From: Leisingera daeponensis DSM 23529
GTDB lineage: Bacteria; Pseudomonadota; Alphaproteobacteria; Rhodobacterales; Rhodobacteraceae
Assembly (NCBI RefSeq): GCF_000473145.1
Contig: NZ_KI421500.1
Coordinates: 1,612,225 to 1,676,224 of the forward strand
Reading direction: 5' to 3'
DNA: 64,000 nt
This document shows, piece after piece, positions 19,014-28,074 of this stretch. The notes beneath the pieces were generated by a model, which did not search any database, was not told the DNA's origin, and worked only from the letters and a program-made list of their open reading frames with translations. Both the position numbers and the translations under genes were made by a program. Every line of letters starts with the position of its first letter. The stretch's first letter is position 1.

Positions 19014-19952
19014 CTATTGGCCGCTGCCGCTTTTGCCCGCAGCGTTGCGCTGCGGCATCTGCGGCGGAGAGGACGGCTGGCGCGGCCGCTTGGCAGAACC
19101 GGATTGATCGGCTTCTGCCTTGGCCGGAGCTTGCGCCTCCGCAGCCGGGGCTTTTGCCTCGGGTGCCTTGGCCTCTGCTGCTTTCCCCTCAGGCGCCTTT
19201 GCATCAGCCGTCTTTGCGTCAAGCGCCTTTGCATCAGTTGCCTTTGCTTCAGGTGCCTTTGCCTCCGGCGCCTTAGCGGCGGGCGTTTTCGCTTCAGGCG
19301 CCGCGGCCTTTGCTTCGGGCGCCTTTGCCTCAGCGGCCTTGGCTTGCGGCGCTGCGGCAGGTGCTGCTGCGGGCTTGGCCGCGGGTTTCTCTTCCGCCTT
19401 GGCGCTCTGTTCCGGCGCGCTCTTGCGGGCCGGGGAGGCGCGGAACATCGCAGGCGCCTCTTTCATTCCGGGTCCGCCAGCCGCTCCGCCTTGTTTGGCG
19501 GCCGGTTTGTCCTCCGCCGCTTTGGCGGGCTGCGCCGCGGCCGGTTTCGCCTGCTCCGGCTTCGCCGCCGTGTTTGCCGCCGCTGCACGGGCCGGGGCCT
19601 TGCGCGCAGCAGGCTTGCGGGTTGCGGTCTTGCGCGCCGCCTTCCGGGCCGTCTTGGCAGCTGGTGCCTTGCCGGGGTCTGCCTTGACTGCGGTGTCCGC
19701 CTCGGGCGCTGCTGCGGTGTCCGCCTTCACGTCCGCTCTGGCCGCCGGTGCGGTCTCCACAGCCGCCGGGGTTGCCCTCAACAGCCGCCGCTGCGCTTCA
19801 AGCATGGATTGCGCCATCCGCATCTGCTCATAGGGGGCCTGCAGCGCGGCCTCTGCCGCCTGGCGCCACAGCTTCAGCTGCATACCGGCTGCAAACCCGG
19901 CCCATTCATGCGCCCGGGCCGTGAAACCGGCAATTTGGTGAAAGCTCGTCAT
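19014..19952 (-). CDS. phasin-like protein with histone-H1-like Ala/Lys/Pro tail
   Basis: 312 residues. The first ~65 residues are an amphipathic, Gln/Ala/Met-rich helical segment (MQLKLWRQAAEAALQAPYEQM) like a short phasin. The rest is low complexity. Residues about 95-160 are strongly basic and resemble a histone H1 tail (AKTARKAARKTATRK), while the distal half has tandem AKAPEAK-type units in which Lys alternates with Asp/Glu. The combination recalls PhaF/PhaP-type proteins that coat polyhydroxyalkanoate granules and bind DNA through AAKP repeats; this is inference, since the phasin domain is short. The start is the ATG at 19952 behind GAGGAG. An upstream in-frame start at 20135 has no support. 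Repeat length may vary between strains. Confidence 0.7.
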   Translation of the reverse strand: MTSFHQIAGFTARAHEWAGFAAGMQLKLWRQAAEAALQAPYEQMRMAQSMLEAQRRLLRATPAAVETAPAARADVKADTAAAPEADTAVKADPGKAPAAKTARKAARKTATRKPAARKAPARAAAANTAAKPEQAKPAAAQPAKAAEDKPAAKQGGAAGGPGMKEAPAMFRASPARKSAPEQSAKAEEKPAAKPAAAPAAAPQAKAAEAKAPEAKAAAPEAKTPAAKAPEAKAPEAKATDAKALDAKTADAKAPEGKAAEAKAPEAKAPAAEAQAPAKAEADQSGSAKRPRQPSSPPQMPQRNAAGKSGSGQ

Positions 19953-20222
19953 CTGATACTCCTCAAGTCCTGCACTGGCCTCGCACCGGGGCTGCATTGC
20001 GATCTCCGGGCAAAGGGAATGGGGAGCGGTCGCCGGTTCAGCCCCGGGCCGGGTACAGCAGAATCCGGGCCGTCTATTGCAGACACCTGCGCACAATCTC
20101 CCCTGCCCCCGGCAGGATAACCGGGGGATTCGCAAGTCAGGCTAACATGCGTTTCTGCGCAGCGGCATAAATTTTGCGGCAATGCAGAAAATGCCGCGCC
20201 GCAGGGCCGATTCAGGCGGAAA

Positions 20223-20243
20223 CCTGCCTGCACGGCAGGCAGG
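20223..20243 (-). terminator. hairpin after folE2, weak terminator
   Basis: A perfect 9-bp stem (20223-20231 with 20235-20243, loop ACG) begins 12 bases past the folE2 stop codon. On the minus strand it is followed only by TTTC, so termination may be inefficient. The rest of the roughly 300-base gap up to 19952 shows no gene and must hold the promoter of the phasin-like gene. Confidence 0.5.
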
Positions 20244-20254
20244 CCGCGCAAGGC

Positions 20255-21358
<1,104 letters not shown>

Positions 21359-21601
21359 CGGCGTTTCCCCCAAGTGATACGGCCCATATAGGGTGCGGCA
21401 GGCTACCCTCATATACTGTTACGCGGCAATTATCAAAACGGATCCGCCATTTGCGGCAGAACCGGCGCCTTAACGGACCCCCATCGCCCCTGCAAGCGCC
21501 CTCTCCCGCGCGGGGCTGTGCAGGCCCCCGCCCCGGCGTGCGCTTCAATGACGCGGAAACCATCGGCTTTTTCGGCCGCGCCGCCTGATCCGATGGCGCT
21601 G

Positions 21602-21630
21602 AAAAAGAGAAAGGGGGCTGTCTGCCCCCT
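21602..21630 (-). terminator. intrinsic terminator of metZ
   Basis: On the minus strand a 7-bp G/C stem (21612-21618 with 21624-21630, loop 5) is followed by TTTCTCTTTTTC. A second 7-bp hairpin (21632-21638 with 21643-21649) precedes it. Both lie in the gap after metZ, and the whole 335-base gap otherwise holds only a dispersed repeat and the folE2 upstream region. Confidence 0.75.
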
Positions 21631-21649
21631 CTTGAGCCTTCCGGCTCAA

Positions 21650-21682
21650 TTCACCCCCGAGAGTATTTCGGGAAAGATGAAA
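21650..21682. repeat. dispersed intergenic element, copy 2 (inverted)
   Basis: On the minus strand this reads CATCTTTCCCGAAATACT followed by CTCGGGGGTGAA, matching the copies at 9010 and 59201 except for a few bases. It lies directly after the metZ stop codon and before the terminator hairpins. Confidence 0.75.
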
Positions 21683-21693
21683 TTCTGCCGGGC

Positions 21694-22884
21694 TCAGGCC
21701 TGCGCGGCCTCCAGCGCGGCCTCGATATCAGCGATCAGGTCGTCCGCATCCTCCAGCCCGACCGAGAAGCGCACCAGGCCGGGCGTGATGCCCAGCTCCG
21801 CCTTCAGTGCGTCGCTCAGCCGCTGGTGGGTGGTGGTCGCCGGGTGGGTGGCGATCGACTTGGCATCGCCCAGGTTGTTGGAGATCACCGGGATGGTCAG
21901 CGCGTTCAGGAACTTGAAGGCCGCCGCCTTGCCGCCCTTCAGGTCCAGCGACAAGACGGTGCCGCCCTTGCCGCCCAGCTGGGTCTGGACCAGCGCGTTC
22001 TGCGCATGGGACTTCAGGCCCGGATAGATGGTGCGCTCCAGCGCCGGATGGCCGTCCAGCGCCCCGGCAATCTTCAGCGCGGTCTCCGCCTGCGCATTGA
22101 CCCGCAGCGACAGGGTCTCCAGCCCTTTCAGCATCACCCAGGCATTGAACGGGCTCAGGGAGCCGCCGGTGTGCTTCATATAGGGTTCCAGCGTGCCGCG
22201 GATGTAATCCCTGGTGCCCAGCACCACCCCGCCCAGCGCCCGGCCCTGGCCGTCGATATGCTTGGTCGCGGAATAGATCACCACATCGGCGCCCTGCTGG
22301 ACCGCGTTGGAGAACACCGGGGTCGAAAACACGTTGTCCACCACCACAGCGGCGCCAACCGAATGGGCAATCTCAGCCACCGCCTTGATGTCGATCACTT
22401 CCAGCGTCGGGTTCGACATGCTCTCGAAGAACACCGCCCGGGTGTCCGGGCGCACCGCGGCCTTCCAGGCGTCCAGATCGGTGCCGTCGACAAAGGTCAC
22501 CTCCACCCCGAAGCGGCCCAGCACATCCGCCAGGATATAGTTGCAGGAGCCGAACAGCGCCTTTGCGGACACGATGTGGTCCCCTGCCTTCACCAGCGAG
22601 GTCAGCGCGCCGTTCACGGCCGCCATGCCGGAGGCGGTGGCAAAGGCATCCTCGGCCCCTTCCAGCGCCGCGATGCGCTTTTCGAACATGTCGACGGTCG
22701 GGTTGCCGTAGCGGGCATAGATGAACTCATCCGGGCCGGTCTCGATGAACCGCGCCTCGGCCTGCTCGGCTGTCTCGTAGACAAAGCCCTGGGTCAGGAA
22801 AATCGCTTCGCTCACCTCGTTGTACTGGCTGCGGCGGGTGCCTGCATGCACCAGCTTGGTGCGGCTGTTCCAGGTGTCGCTCAT
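21694..22884 (-). CDS. metZ: O-succinylhomoserine sulfhydrylase
   Basis: A 396-residue Cys/Met-metabolism PLP enzyme. The PLP lysine context is VIYSATKHIDGQGRALGG, and SGMAAVNGALTSLVKAGDHIV is typical of the family. MetZ makes homocysteine directly from O-succinylhomoserine and sulfide. The ATG at 22884 is 8 bases after GAGGAG. Upstream stands a SAM-II riboswitch followed by an intrinsic terminator, so expression falls when S-adenosylmethionine is abundant. That context strongly favours methionine synthesis over catabolic gamma-lyase activity of the same fold. It is monocistronic. Confidence 0.94.
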   Translation of the reverse strand: MSDTWNSRTKLVHAGTRRSQYNEVSEAIFLTQGFVYETAEQAEARFIETGPDEFIYARYGNPTVDMFEKRIAALEGAEDAFATASGMAAVNGALTSLVKAGDHIVSAKALFGSCNYILADVLGRFGVEVTFVDGTDLDAWKAAVRPDTRAVFFESMSNPTLEVIDIKAVAEIAHSVGAAVVVDNVFSTPVFSNAVQQGADVVIYSATKHIDGQGRALGGVVLGTRDYIRGTLEPYMKHTGGSLSPFNAWVMLKGLETLSLRVNAQAETALKIAGALDGHPALERTIYPGLKSHAQNALVQTQLGGKGGTVLSLDLKGGKAAAFKFLNALTIPVISNNLGDAKSIATHPATTTHQRLSDALKAELGITPGLVRFSVGLEDADDLIADIEAALEAAQA

Positions 22885-22911
22885 CTTCAGTCTCCTCGCG
22901 CCGCAGCGCAC

Positions 22912-22943
22912 AAAAAAACCCCAATCGGCCAAGCGAAAGGGGG
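22912..22943 (-). terminator. riboswitch-controlled intrinsic terminator before metZ
   Basis: On the minus strand CCCCC, an inner TCG/CGA pair and GGGG form a hairpin (22919-22943) followed by seven T (22912-22918). It sits between the SAM-II aptamer and the metZ ribosome binding site, so SAM binding is likely to control transcription readthrough. Confidence 0.8.
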
Positions 22944-22958
22944 TCCTTCACGTCCTGA

Positions 22959-23013
22959 CCTCTTTAGCGGGATTGTTTAACGTGGCCCGCAATCCGGTAA
23001 CAAATCGCCACGA
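22959..23013 (-). promoter_or_regulatory. SAM-II riboswitch of metZ
   Basis: On the minus strand the RNA reads TCGTGGCGATTTG, a loop with ACCGGATTGC, then GCCACG, which closes stem P1 with CGTGGC. It ends in GCTAAAGAGG, whose pyrimidine/purine-rich tail forms the second pseudoknot stem. Layout and conserved positions match the SAM-II class known in front of metA, metX and metZ in alphaproteobacteria. It binds S-adenosylmethionine to switch metZ off. Confidence 0.92.
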
Positions 23014-23169
23014 TGTGATGCAGGGGCTTTACGCATCTTGCGGGATTCGGTCAAGCGGCAGCATCCCCGCACGCCCCGCGCCAGCGTCACAACGATGTGA
23101 GCGCCAATGCCCCTTGCCCGGCCCCGCGCCCCATGCTCCTGTGGGCCCGCACACTGACGGAGGCACGCG

Positions 23170-23859
23170 ATGCAGACCCCCATCCGGCTCTTCTACTGGC
23201 CGACACCAAATGGCTGGAAAATCTCCATCGCGCTGGAGGAGATGGGCCTGCCCTACGACGTGACCCTGACCGACATCGGCAAGGGAGACCAGTTCGCGCC
23301 GGAGTTCCTGAAGATCTCCCCCAACAACCGGATGCCTGCGATCACCGACCCGGACGGGCCGGACGGCGCGCCGGTCTCGCTGTTCGAAAGCGGCGCCATC
23401 CTCCAGTACCTCGCCCGCAAGACCGGGCAGTTCTACGGCAGCGGCGAACGCGCAAGGCTCAAGGTGGATCAATGGCTGATGTGGCAGATGGGCGGCGTCG
23501 GCCCGATGGCGGGCCAGGCGCATCACTTCCTGAAGTACGCGCCCGAAGATATCCCCTACGCCAAGGACCGCTACCGCAGCGAGGTTGCCCGCCTCTATGG
23601 CGTGCTGGACCGGCAGCTGGCGGAGACTGAGTATGTGGCCGGCGCTGACTGCACGATTGCCGACATCGCCATCTGGCCCTGGGCGTCGCTCTGGGAGGGC
23701 CAGCAGCAAACCCTGGAAGACAAGCCGCATCTGGCGCGCTGGCTGGAATTGATGTGGTCGCGTCCGGGCGTTGTGGCGGGCCGGGCGCTGCACGCGGATC
23801 TGCGCGCCGACCGCTCGGACAGCAAGGCGCAGCAGGTGATTTTCGGTCAGGGCTGCTAA
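23170..23859 (+). CDS. glutathione S-transferase family protein (YfcG/YghU-like)
   Basis: 229 residues. The N-terminal thioredoxin-like domain contains YWPTPNGWKISIALEEM, the TPNGWK motif of nu-class GSTs (YfcG, YghU), and SLFESGAILQYLARK for glutathione binding. The C-terminal helical domain has the folding motif VAGADCTIADIAIWPW. Nu-class members reduce disulfide bonds and organic peroxides more than they conjugate. The ATG at 23170 follows TGACGGAGGCACGCG. It stands alone, divergent from metZ, with a small hairpin (23873-23891, 8-bp stem) after it. Confidence 0.88.
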   Translation: MQTPIRLFYWPTPNGWKISIALEEMGLPYDVTLTDIGKGDQFAPEFLKISPNNRMPAITDPDGPDGAPVSLFESGAILQYLARKTGQFYGSGERARLKVDQWLMWQMGGVGPMAGQAHHFLKYAPEDIPYAKDRYRSEVARLYGVLDRQLAETEYVAGADCTIADIAIWPWASLWEGQQQTLEDKPHLARWLELMWSRPGVVAGRALHADLRADRSDSKAQQVIFGQGC

Positions 23860-23872
23860 GCCGCGCAACCGC

Positions 23873-23891
23873 AGCGCACCGCAGGTGCGCT
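23873..23891 (+). terminator. hairpin after the GST gene
   Basis: An 8-bp perfect stem (23873-23880 with 23884-23891, loop GCA) begins 14 bases past the GST stop codon. It has no T-run, so it may act as an mRNA-end stabiliser or a weak terminator. Confidence 0.45.
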
Positions 23892-23961
23892 GCCCGGCCC
23901 AAGGCTTTGCGCCGCATCTTTGATGAGGGGCAAAGGCGCGGGAGCCCGCCGCCGCCGGGGG

Positions 23962-24573
23962 TTACTCCGCCGGGCCGGCCTCTTCCTCGTCGCTGTATTT
24001 CTGGAACAGCTGCCCCTGCAGCATGAAGAAGGCAAACATCGCCACCGGCAGGCCGAAGGTCTTGAAATAAACCCAGGTCTCGGTGCTCTGGGTGCGCCAG
24101 ATCAGCTCATTGGCCACCGCGAGGCCAAAGAAAAACGCGCACAGCCGCCGCGTGAGGATCATCCAGCCCTCCTGCTTCAGCGGCATCAGCTCCTCCATCA
24201 CCACCTTCAGCCAGCTTTGCCCGCGCATCAGGCCGATCCCAAGCAAGCCGCCGAACAGCAGATACAGCATCGTCGGCTTCATCTTGATGAAGCGGTCATC
24301 GTTGAACCAGACCGACATGCCGCCGAACAGCACCACCAGGATGAGCGTCGCGAACTGCATCCGCGACAGATGGCCGGTCAGCTTCCACAGGGCGAGCGTG
24401 GACGCCACCATCAGCGGGATGAAGGCCGCGGTGATGACGATGAAGCCCTTGTATTCGCTGCCGCCGATCAGAAACACCTCATCCTTCAGCTTCAGATAGC
24501 CGATGAAGAACAGGACGATGGGTCCAAGCTCCAGCACCATCTTCAGGGTCGGGTTGATCTTTTTCGCGGCCAT
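23962..24573 (-). CDS. yciB: YciB/IspZ inner-membrane septation protein
   Basis: 203 residues with about five to six hydrophobic helices and the family-typical start (NPTLKMVLELGPIVLFFIGY) and core MKPTMLYLLFGG. YciB proteins are linked to cell-envelope synthesis and normal septation; their biochemical role is not established. The ATG at 24573 follows GAGGAGG. It lies downstream of a DMT exporter and ftsY on the same strand, an order common in Rhodobacteraceae. The charged C-terminal tail (EEEAGPAE) is cytoplasmic by the positive-inside rule. Confidence 0.9.
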   Translation of the reverse strand: MAAKKINPTLKMVLELGPIVLFFIGYLKLKDEVFLIGGSEYKGFIVITAAFIPLMVASTLALWKLTGHLSRMQFATLILVVLFGGMSVWFNDDRFIKMKPTMLYLLFGGLLGIGLMRGQSWLKVVMEELMPLKQEGWMILTRRLCAFFFGLAVANELIWRTQSTETWVYFKTFGLPVAMFAFFMLQGQLFQKYSDEEEAGPAE

Positions 24574-24601
24574 GGGGCCTCCTCAATGCTCTTGCGCGGT
24601 C

Positions 24602-25504
24602 TCAGCCGCCCATTTCCACTATCACGGCGCCCAGGGCGATCAAAGCCATCAAGGCTATCCGCCGCGGGCCGACGGTTTCCTTCAGCACCAGCCAGCCAAT
24701 GAGGGCGGCAAAAACGGTGGAGGTCTCGCGCAGCACCGCCGCCTCCCCCACCTTGTCGAGCCGCGTCGCCAGCATGATGGCGCCAAAGGAGGCGAACGCC
24801 ACCAGACCGCCAAAGACCCCCCGGACCATCAGCGGCCCCGGCGCGGGCGGTTCCGCCATGCTGCGCCAGCGGCTGAAGGCAATCACCGGGAACACCAGCC
24901 CGTCGATCATGAAGAACCACGCAAGGAAGGTGAACGGATCGGCGGTCGCCCGGATGCCGTAGGCGTCATATGTGGTGTAGGCGGCCACAAACAACCCGGT
25001 CACCACCGCCAGCCCCAGCGCAATCCCCAGCGTGTCGCGGTTCACCGTCAGATAGCGGTAGTTATAGGCCGCGAGGCCAAAGATCCCCGCCAAGAGCACC
25101 GCCACCCCCAGCCATTGCACGAGGGTGAACACCTCGCCGAACAGGAAGAAGGAGCCGATCACCGTGAACAGCGGCCCGGTGCCGCGCACCACCGGGTAGA
25201 CAACGGTATAGCTGCCCTTGGTATAGGCCAGCGCCTGGAACAGCTTGTAAAAGACGTGGATGCCCCAGGCGACCGCAAAGATCAGCCACATATGCGGCTC
25301 CGGCCAGGGCACCACGAACAGCGCAAACGGCGCCGCCATCACGCAATAGGAAAAGTCGATCGCCCCGCGCGACAGCCAGGGATCATGGCGCCCCTTCTGC
25401 AGCGCGCCGAACACCGCGTGCAGGAAGGCTGCCCAGATCGCCAGAAACAGCGCGGCCTGGTGCCCGGCCTCGGTGCCCTCCAGGGAGATCAGCCAATCGC
25501 TCAA
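24602..25504 (-). CDS. DMT superfamily transporter (EamA-like)
   Basis: About 300 residues with ten predicted membrane helices in two EamA-type halves (GSYTVVYPVVRGTGPLF and ETSTVFAALIGWLVLKE near the end of each half). I place the start at a TTG (25502-25504) that gives an N-terminus beginning S-D-W-L-I-S, preceded by AAAGG at 8 bases; no ATG is available. A farther TTG at 25582 would add residues from a dispersed repeat. DMT proteins move small metabolites; the substrate is unknown. It lies between ftsY and yciB, probably in one transcription unit with yciB (28-base gap). Confidence 0.82.
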   Translation of the reverse strand: MSDWLISLEGTEAGHQAALFLAIWAAFLHAVFGALQKGRHDPWLSRGAIDFSYCVMAAPFALFVVPWPEPHMWLIFAVAWGIHVFYKLFQALAYTKGSYTVVYPVVRGTGPLFTVIGSFFLFGEVFTLVQWLGVAVLLAGIFGLAAYNYRYLTVNRDTLGIALGLAVVTGLFVAAYTTYDAYGIRATADPFTFLAWFFMIDGLVFPVIAFSRWRSMAEPPAPGPLMVRGVFGGLVAFASFGAIMLATRLDKVGEAAVLRETSTVFAALIGWLVLKETVGPRRIALMALIALGAVIVEMGG

Positions 25505-25587
25505 ATCAAATGCCTTTGCGTCTGATGAGAGCGCCGGGGGCTCTGCCCCGCGCCCATTGTGCTTGAACCAATGGCGCCACAATGGAC

Positions 25588-25617
25588 GCCCCCCGGGGTA
25601 TTTTCAGCCAGATGAGT
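25588..25617. repeat. dispersed intergenic element, copy 3 (diverged, inverted)
   Basis: On the minus strand this reads CATCTGGCTGAAAATACCCC, a diverged member of the element seen at 9010, 21650 and 59201 (conserved CATCT, AAAATAC and trailing G/C block). It lies between ftsY and the DMT gene. A neighbouring GGGCTCTGCCCC hairpin (25540-25552) resembles the palindromes next to other copies. Confidence 0.6.
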
Positions 25618-25623
25618 AAAGGA

Positions 25624-26811
25624 TCAGGTCTTTTCCAGGCCTGTGAGCGCTGCCGCGAACTCTTCCGGATCAAAAGGGGCGAGATCGTCAATCTGCTCGC
25701 CCACCCCGATGGCGTGGATCGGCAGGCCGAACTTGTCCGCCAGCGCCACCAGCACCCCGCCCTTGGCGGTGCCGTCCAGCTTGGTCATCACCAGGCCGGA
25801 GACATCCGCCAGCTGCTGGAAGGTGCCGACCTGGCTCAGCGCGTTCTGGCCGGTGGTAGCGTCCAGCACCAGCAGCGTGTTGTGCGGCGCGGTCTCGTCC
25901 TTCTTGCGGATCACGCGCACGATCTTGGCCAGCTCCTCCATCAGGTCGGCGCGGTTCTGCAGCCGGCCCGCGGTGTCGATCATCAAAAGGTCTGCACCGT
26001 CCTCCTGTGCCTTGGTCATGGCGTCAAACGCCAAGGAGGCCGGATCGGAGCCTTCGGGAGCGGTCAGCACCGGCACGCCGGCCCGGTCGCCCCAGACCTG
26101 GAGCTGTTCGACAGCAGCGGCGCGGAAGGTGTCGCCCGCGGCAATCACCACCTTCTTGCCGGCGCCTTTGAACTGGCTGGCCAGCTTGCCGATGGTTGTG
26201 GTCTTGCCGGAGCCGTTCACGCCCACGACCAGCACCACCTGCGGCCGCTTTGCATAGATCGGCAGCGGCTTTGCCACCGGTTCCATGATGCGCGCAACTT
26301 CCTGCGCCAGCAGTTCCTTGATCTCGCGGCTGGAGACCTTTTTGCCCATCCGCCCCTCGGCCAGGTTGGCGGTCACCCGCAGCGCGGTGTCCACCCCCAT
26401 GTCGGCGGCGATCAGCAGCTCTTCCAGCTGCTCCAGCATGTCGTCATCCAGCGCCCGGCGCGGCTCGGCGGCGGCGGTGCCGCGGCCCATCAGACGGCCC
26501 AAAAGGCCCGGCGATTTTTTCTCAGGCTCCGCTGCGGGGGCCGGCGCGGGCTCCGGTGCGGGCTTGGGCGCGGCCTCCGGCTGCGGCGCAGGCTCAGCTT
26601 CGGGCGCAGGCTGCGGCGCGGCGGCCGGGTCCGGCTGCGGAACCGGCGCAGGCGCAGGCTGCTCCGGCGTCACCGCCGGGGCCGCTGCCAGGGCCTCCGC
26701 CACCTCATCCGCAGCGCTTTCCGCGCCCTCCTCGACAATCGCATCGAGCCCCTGCTCGAGCTTGGAGGAGGATTTGAACAGCCGCTCCTTGAGCTTTGAG
26801 AAAAACGCCAT
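25624..26811 (-). CDS. ftsY: signal recognition particle receptor FtsY
   Basis: 395 residues. The acidic, Pro/Ala/Glu-rich A domain (about 40-95) is followed by the N domain and the GTPase G domain with P-loop GVNGSGKTTTIGKLA, DTFRAAAVEQLQVW, DTAGRLQN and TKLDGTAKGG. FtsY docks ribosome-SRP complexes at the membrane through its NG domain with Ffh. I use the second of two adjacent ATGs (26811) because GGAG is 6 bases upstream. The A domain contains an imperfect repeat of P-A-P-E/Q-P-A units whose length probably differs between strains. It is followed by the DMT and yciB genes. Confidence 0.96.
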   Translation of the reverse strand: MAFFSKLKERLFKSSSKLEQGLDAIVEEGAESAADEVAEALAAAPAVTPEQPAPAPVPQPDPAAAPQPAPEAEPAPQPEAAPKPAPEPAPAPAAEPEKKSPGLLGRLMGRGTAAAEPRRALDDDMLEQLEELLIAADMGVDTALRVTANLAEGRMGKKVSSREIKELLAQEVARIMEPVAKPLPIYAKRPQVVLVVGVNGSGKTTTIGKLASQFKGAGKKVVIAAGDTFRAAAVEQLQVWGDRAGVPVLTAPEGSDPASLAFDAMTKAQEDGADLLMIDTAGRLQNRADLMEELAKIVRVIRKKDETAPHNTLLVLDATTGQNALSQVGTFQQLADVSGLVMTKLDGTAKGGVLVALADKFGLPIHAIGVGEQIDDLAPFDPEEFAAALTGLEKT

Positions 26812-26888
26812 CATGGTCTCCGCAAAAGGGTCTGCCCCTCACCTAATGCGGATTGGGGCGGAGTGCAAAGCGCAACGCGCCGCGCAGA

Positions 26889-27527
26889 TCAGGAAAATGC
26901 CGCCAGAAAGCCCGCTTGCGCCCCCCAGTAAAGCGGCCAGACCGCATAGGGCGTGATCCGGCGCAGCGCATGGTCCTCGGGCAGGACGAAAGTTTCCGCC
27001 GCCAGCACCATGTCCGACAGCATGAAGGCGCAGGCCGCGGCAAAGACCCCAAGGCCGAACGGCAGCGTCAGCGCCGCCGCCCCCATGCCAAGGATGATCG
27101 GGATATAGGCCAGCACCGGCCCCTTCAGCGCCCCGGCCCGCGGCGCCAGCAGGCGCGCCATCCCCAGTCCCAGCACCAGCAGGCCCGCAGCGATTGCCGC
27201 GCCAGGCATCTGCAGCAGCCGCGCCGGATCGCTGGCATCCTGCGTCAGGAACAGCGCCGCATAGGCCAGATGCCCGGCGGCAAAGGCGCCGACGCCTGCC
27301 ATGAACGCCCCCTCACCGTCGCGCGACAGGAACAGATCCCCCAGCGCGCACAGCGCCAGCGAAACCGCCAGCAGCCAGGGCGCCCCCGCCAGCAGTGCCG
27401 CAACCGCCAGCAACGCCACCGAGGCGGTCTTCACCGCGCTGCGCAGCAAACCGGGCGGCTGCGCTGCCATGGCCAGATAAACCAACGCACAGGCCGCAGC
27501 CCCCGCCCACAGTGCCAGTTCCGTCAT
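26889..27527 (-). CDS. lysoplasmalogenase family protein (YhhN)
   Basis: 212 residues, almost entirely hydrophobic, with about eight helices. The family's conserved Asp motifs appear as ALGDLFLSRDGEGAFMAG and the later MLSDMVLA. YhhN/TMEM86 proteins hydrolyse the vinyl ether bond of lysoplasmalogens in animals; the bacterial role is unsettled. The start ATG at 27527 follows GGGGAGG. A much longer in-frame reading to 28196 crosses another gene and is rejected. The gene is next to ftsY but has a 77-base gap and no obvious functional link. Confidence 0.82.
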   Translation of the reverse strand: MTELALWAGAAACALVYLAMAAQPPGLLRSAVKTASVALLAVAALLAGAPWLLAVSLALCALGDLFLSRDGEGAFMAGVGAFAAGHLAYAALFLTQDASDPARLLQMPGAAIAAGLLVLGLGMARLLAPRAGALKGPVLAYIPIILGMGAAALTLPFGLGVFAAACAFMLSDMVLAAETFVLPEDHALRRITPYAVWPLYWGAQAGFLAAFS

Positions 27528-27659
27528 GCCCTGCCTCCCCTTTGATTTTCCGCCACTTTGTTCCCGCAGGGCGCGCGCCGTCAAAGGTGACCCGGCGGGA
27601 GCCTGCGCAGAAACACGCAAGGCTTGGCGCCGGCGCCGGTCCTGAGGCACAGTTGCGTC

Positions 27660-28055
27660 ATGCGCTCCTTGATGATTCTCCTGCTGGCAGCCCTGCCCGC
27701 CCCGCTGGCGGCAGGCGAGCCGCTTGGCGCTGCGGAATTCGACCGCTACACCCAGGGCCGCACGCTGTTCTATGGCTTCGGCGGCTCTCTCTACGGGGTC
27801 GAACGCTATTTGCCGGACCGCCGGGTGATCTGGTCCTTCCTGGACGGCAAATGCCAGGACGGAACCTGGTACGAGGAGGCAGGCCAGATCTGTTTCGTCT
27901 ATGACAACCGCGATGATCCGCAGTGCTGGACCTTTGAGCTTACCCCCGGCGGGCTGACGGCCCGGTTCGAGGATGATCCGGCCTCGACCGAGCTGTACGA
28001 GGCCGAGGACATCGGCGAGGACATGCTGTGCTACGGCCCCGACGTGGGCACCTGA
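27660..28055 (+). CDS. small secreted protein of unknown function
   Basis: 131 residues. A signal peptide (MRSLMILLLAALPAPLAAG, cleavage near residue 19) precedes a mature domain with TLFYGFGGSLYGVERYLPD, WSFLDGKCQDGTWYE and QICFVYDNRDDPQCW. Three Cys lie in the mature part. The aromatic-rich, beta-like pattern suggests a small periplasmic fold. I recognise it only as a type of conserved Rhodobacteraceae secreted protein and assign no function. GAGG lies 12 bases upstream of the ATG. It is convergent with xseA, with 19 bases between their ends, and divergent from the lysoplasmalogenase gene. Confidence 0.75.
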   Translation: MRSLMILLLAALPAPLAAGEPLGAAEFDRYTQGRTLFYGFGGSLYGVERYLPDRRVIWSFLDGKCQDGTWYEEAGQICFVYDNRDDPQCWTFELTPGGLTARFEDDPASTELYEAEDIGEDMLCYGPDVGT

Positions 28056-28074
28056 GACCGCCGCAAATGCCCCG

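Noticed and set aside
21359..21480. Zur box before folE2
   Set aside because: A GTTA/TAAT-containing stretch near 21420-21440 looks suggestive but is not palindromic and does not fit the alphaproteobacterial Zur pattern.
22727..22951. Leader peptide or small gene inside the metZ riboswitch region
   Set aside because: The frame starts at a GTG inside the terminator leader and then runs into metZ in another frame; the riboswitch explains the region.
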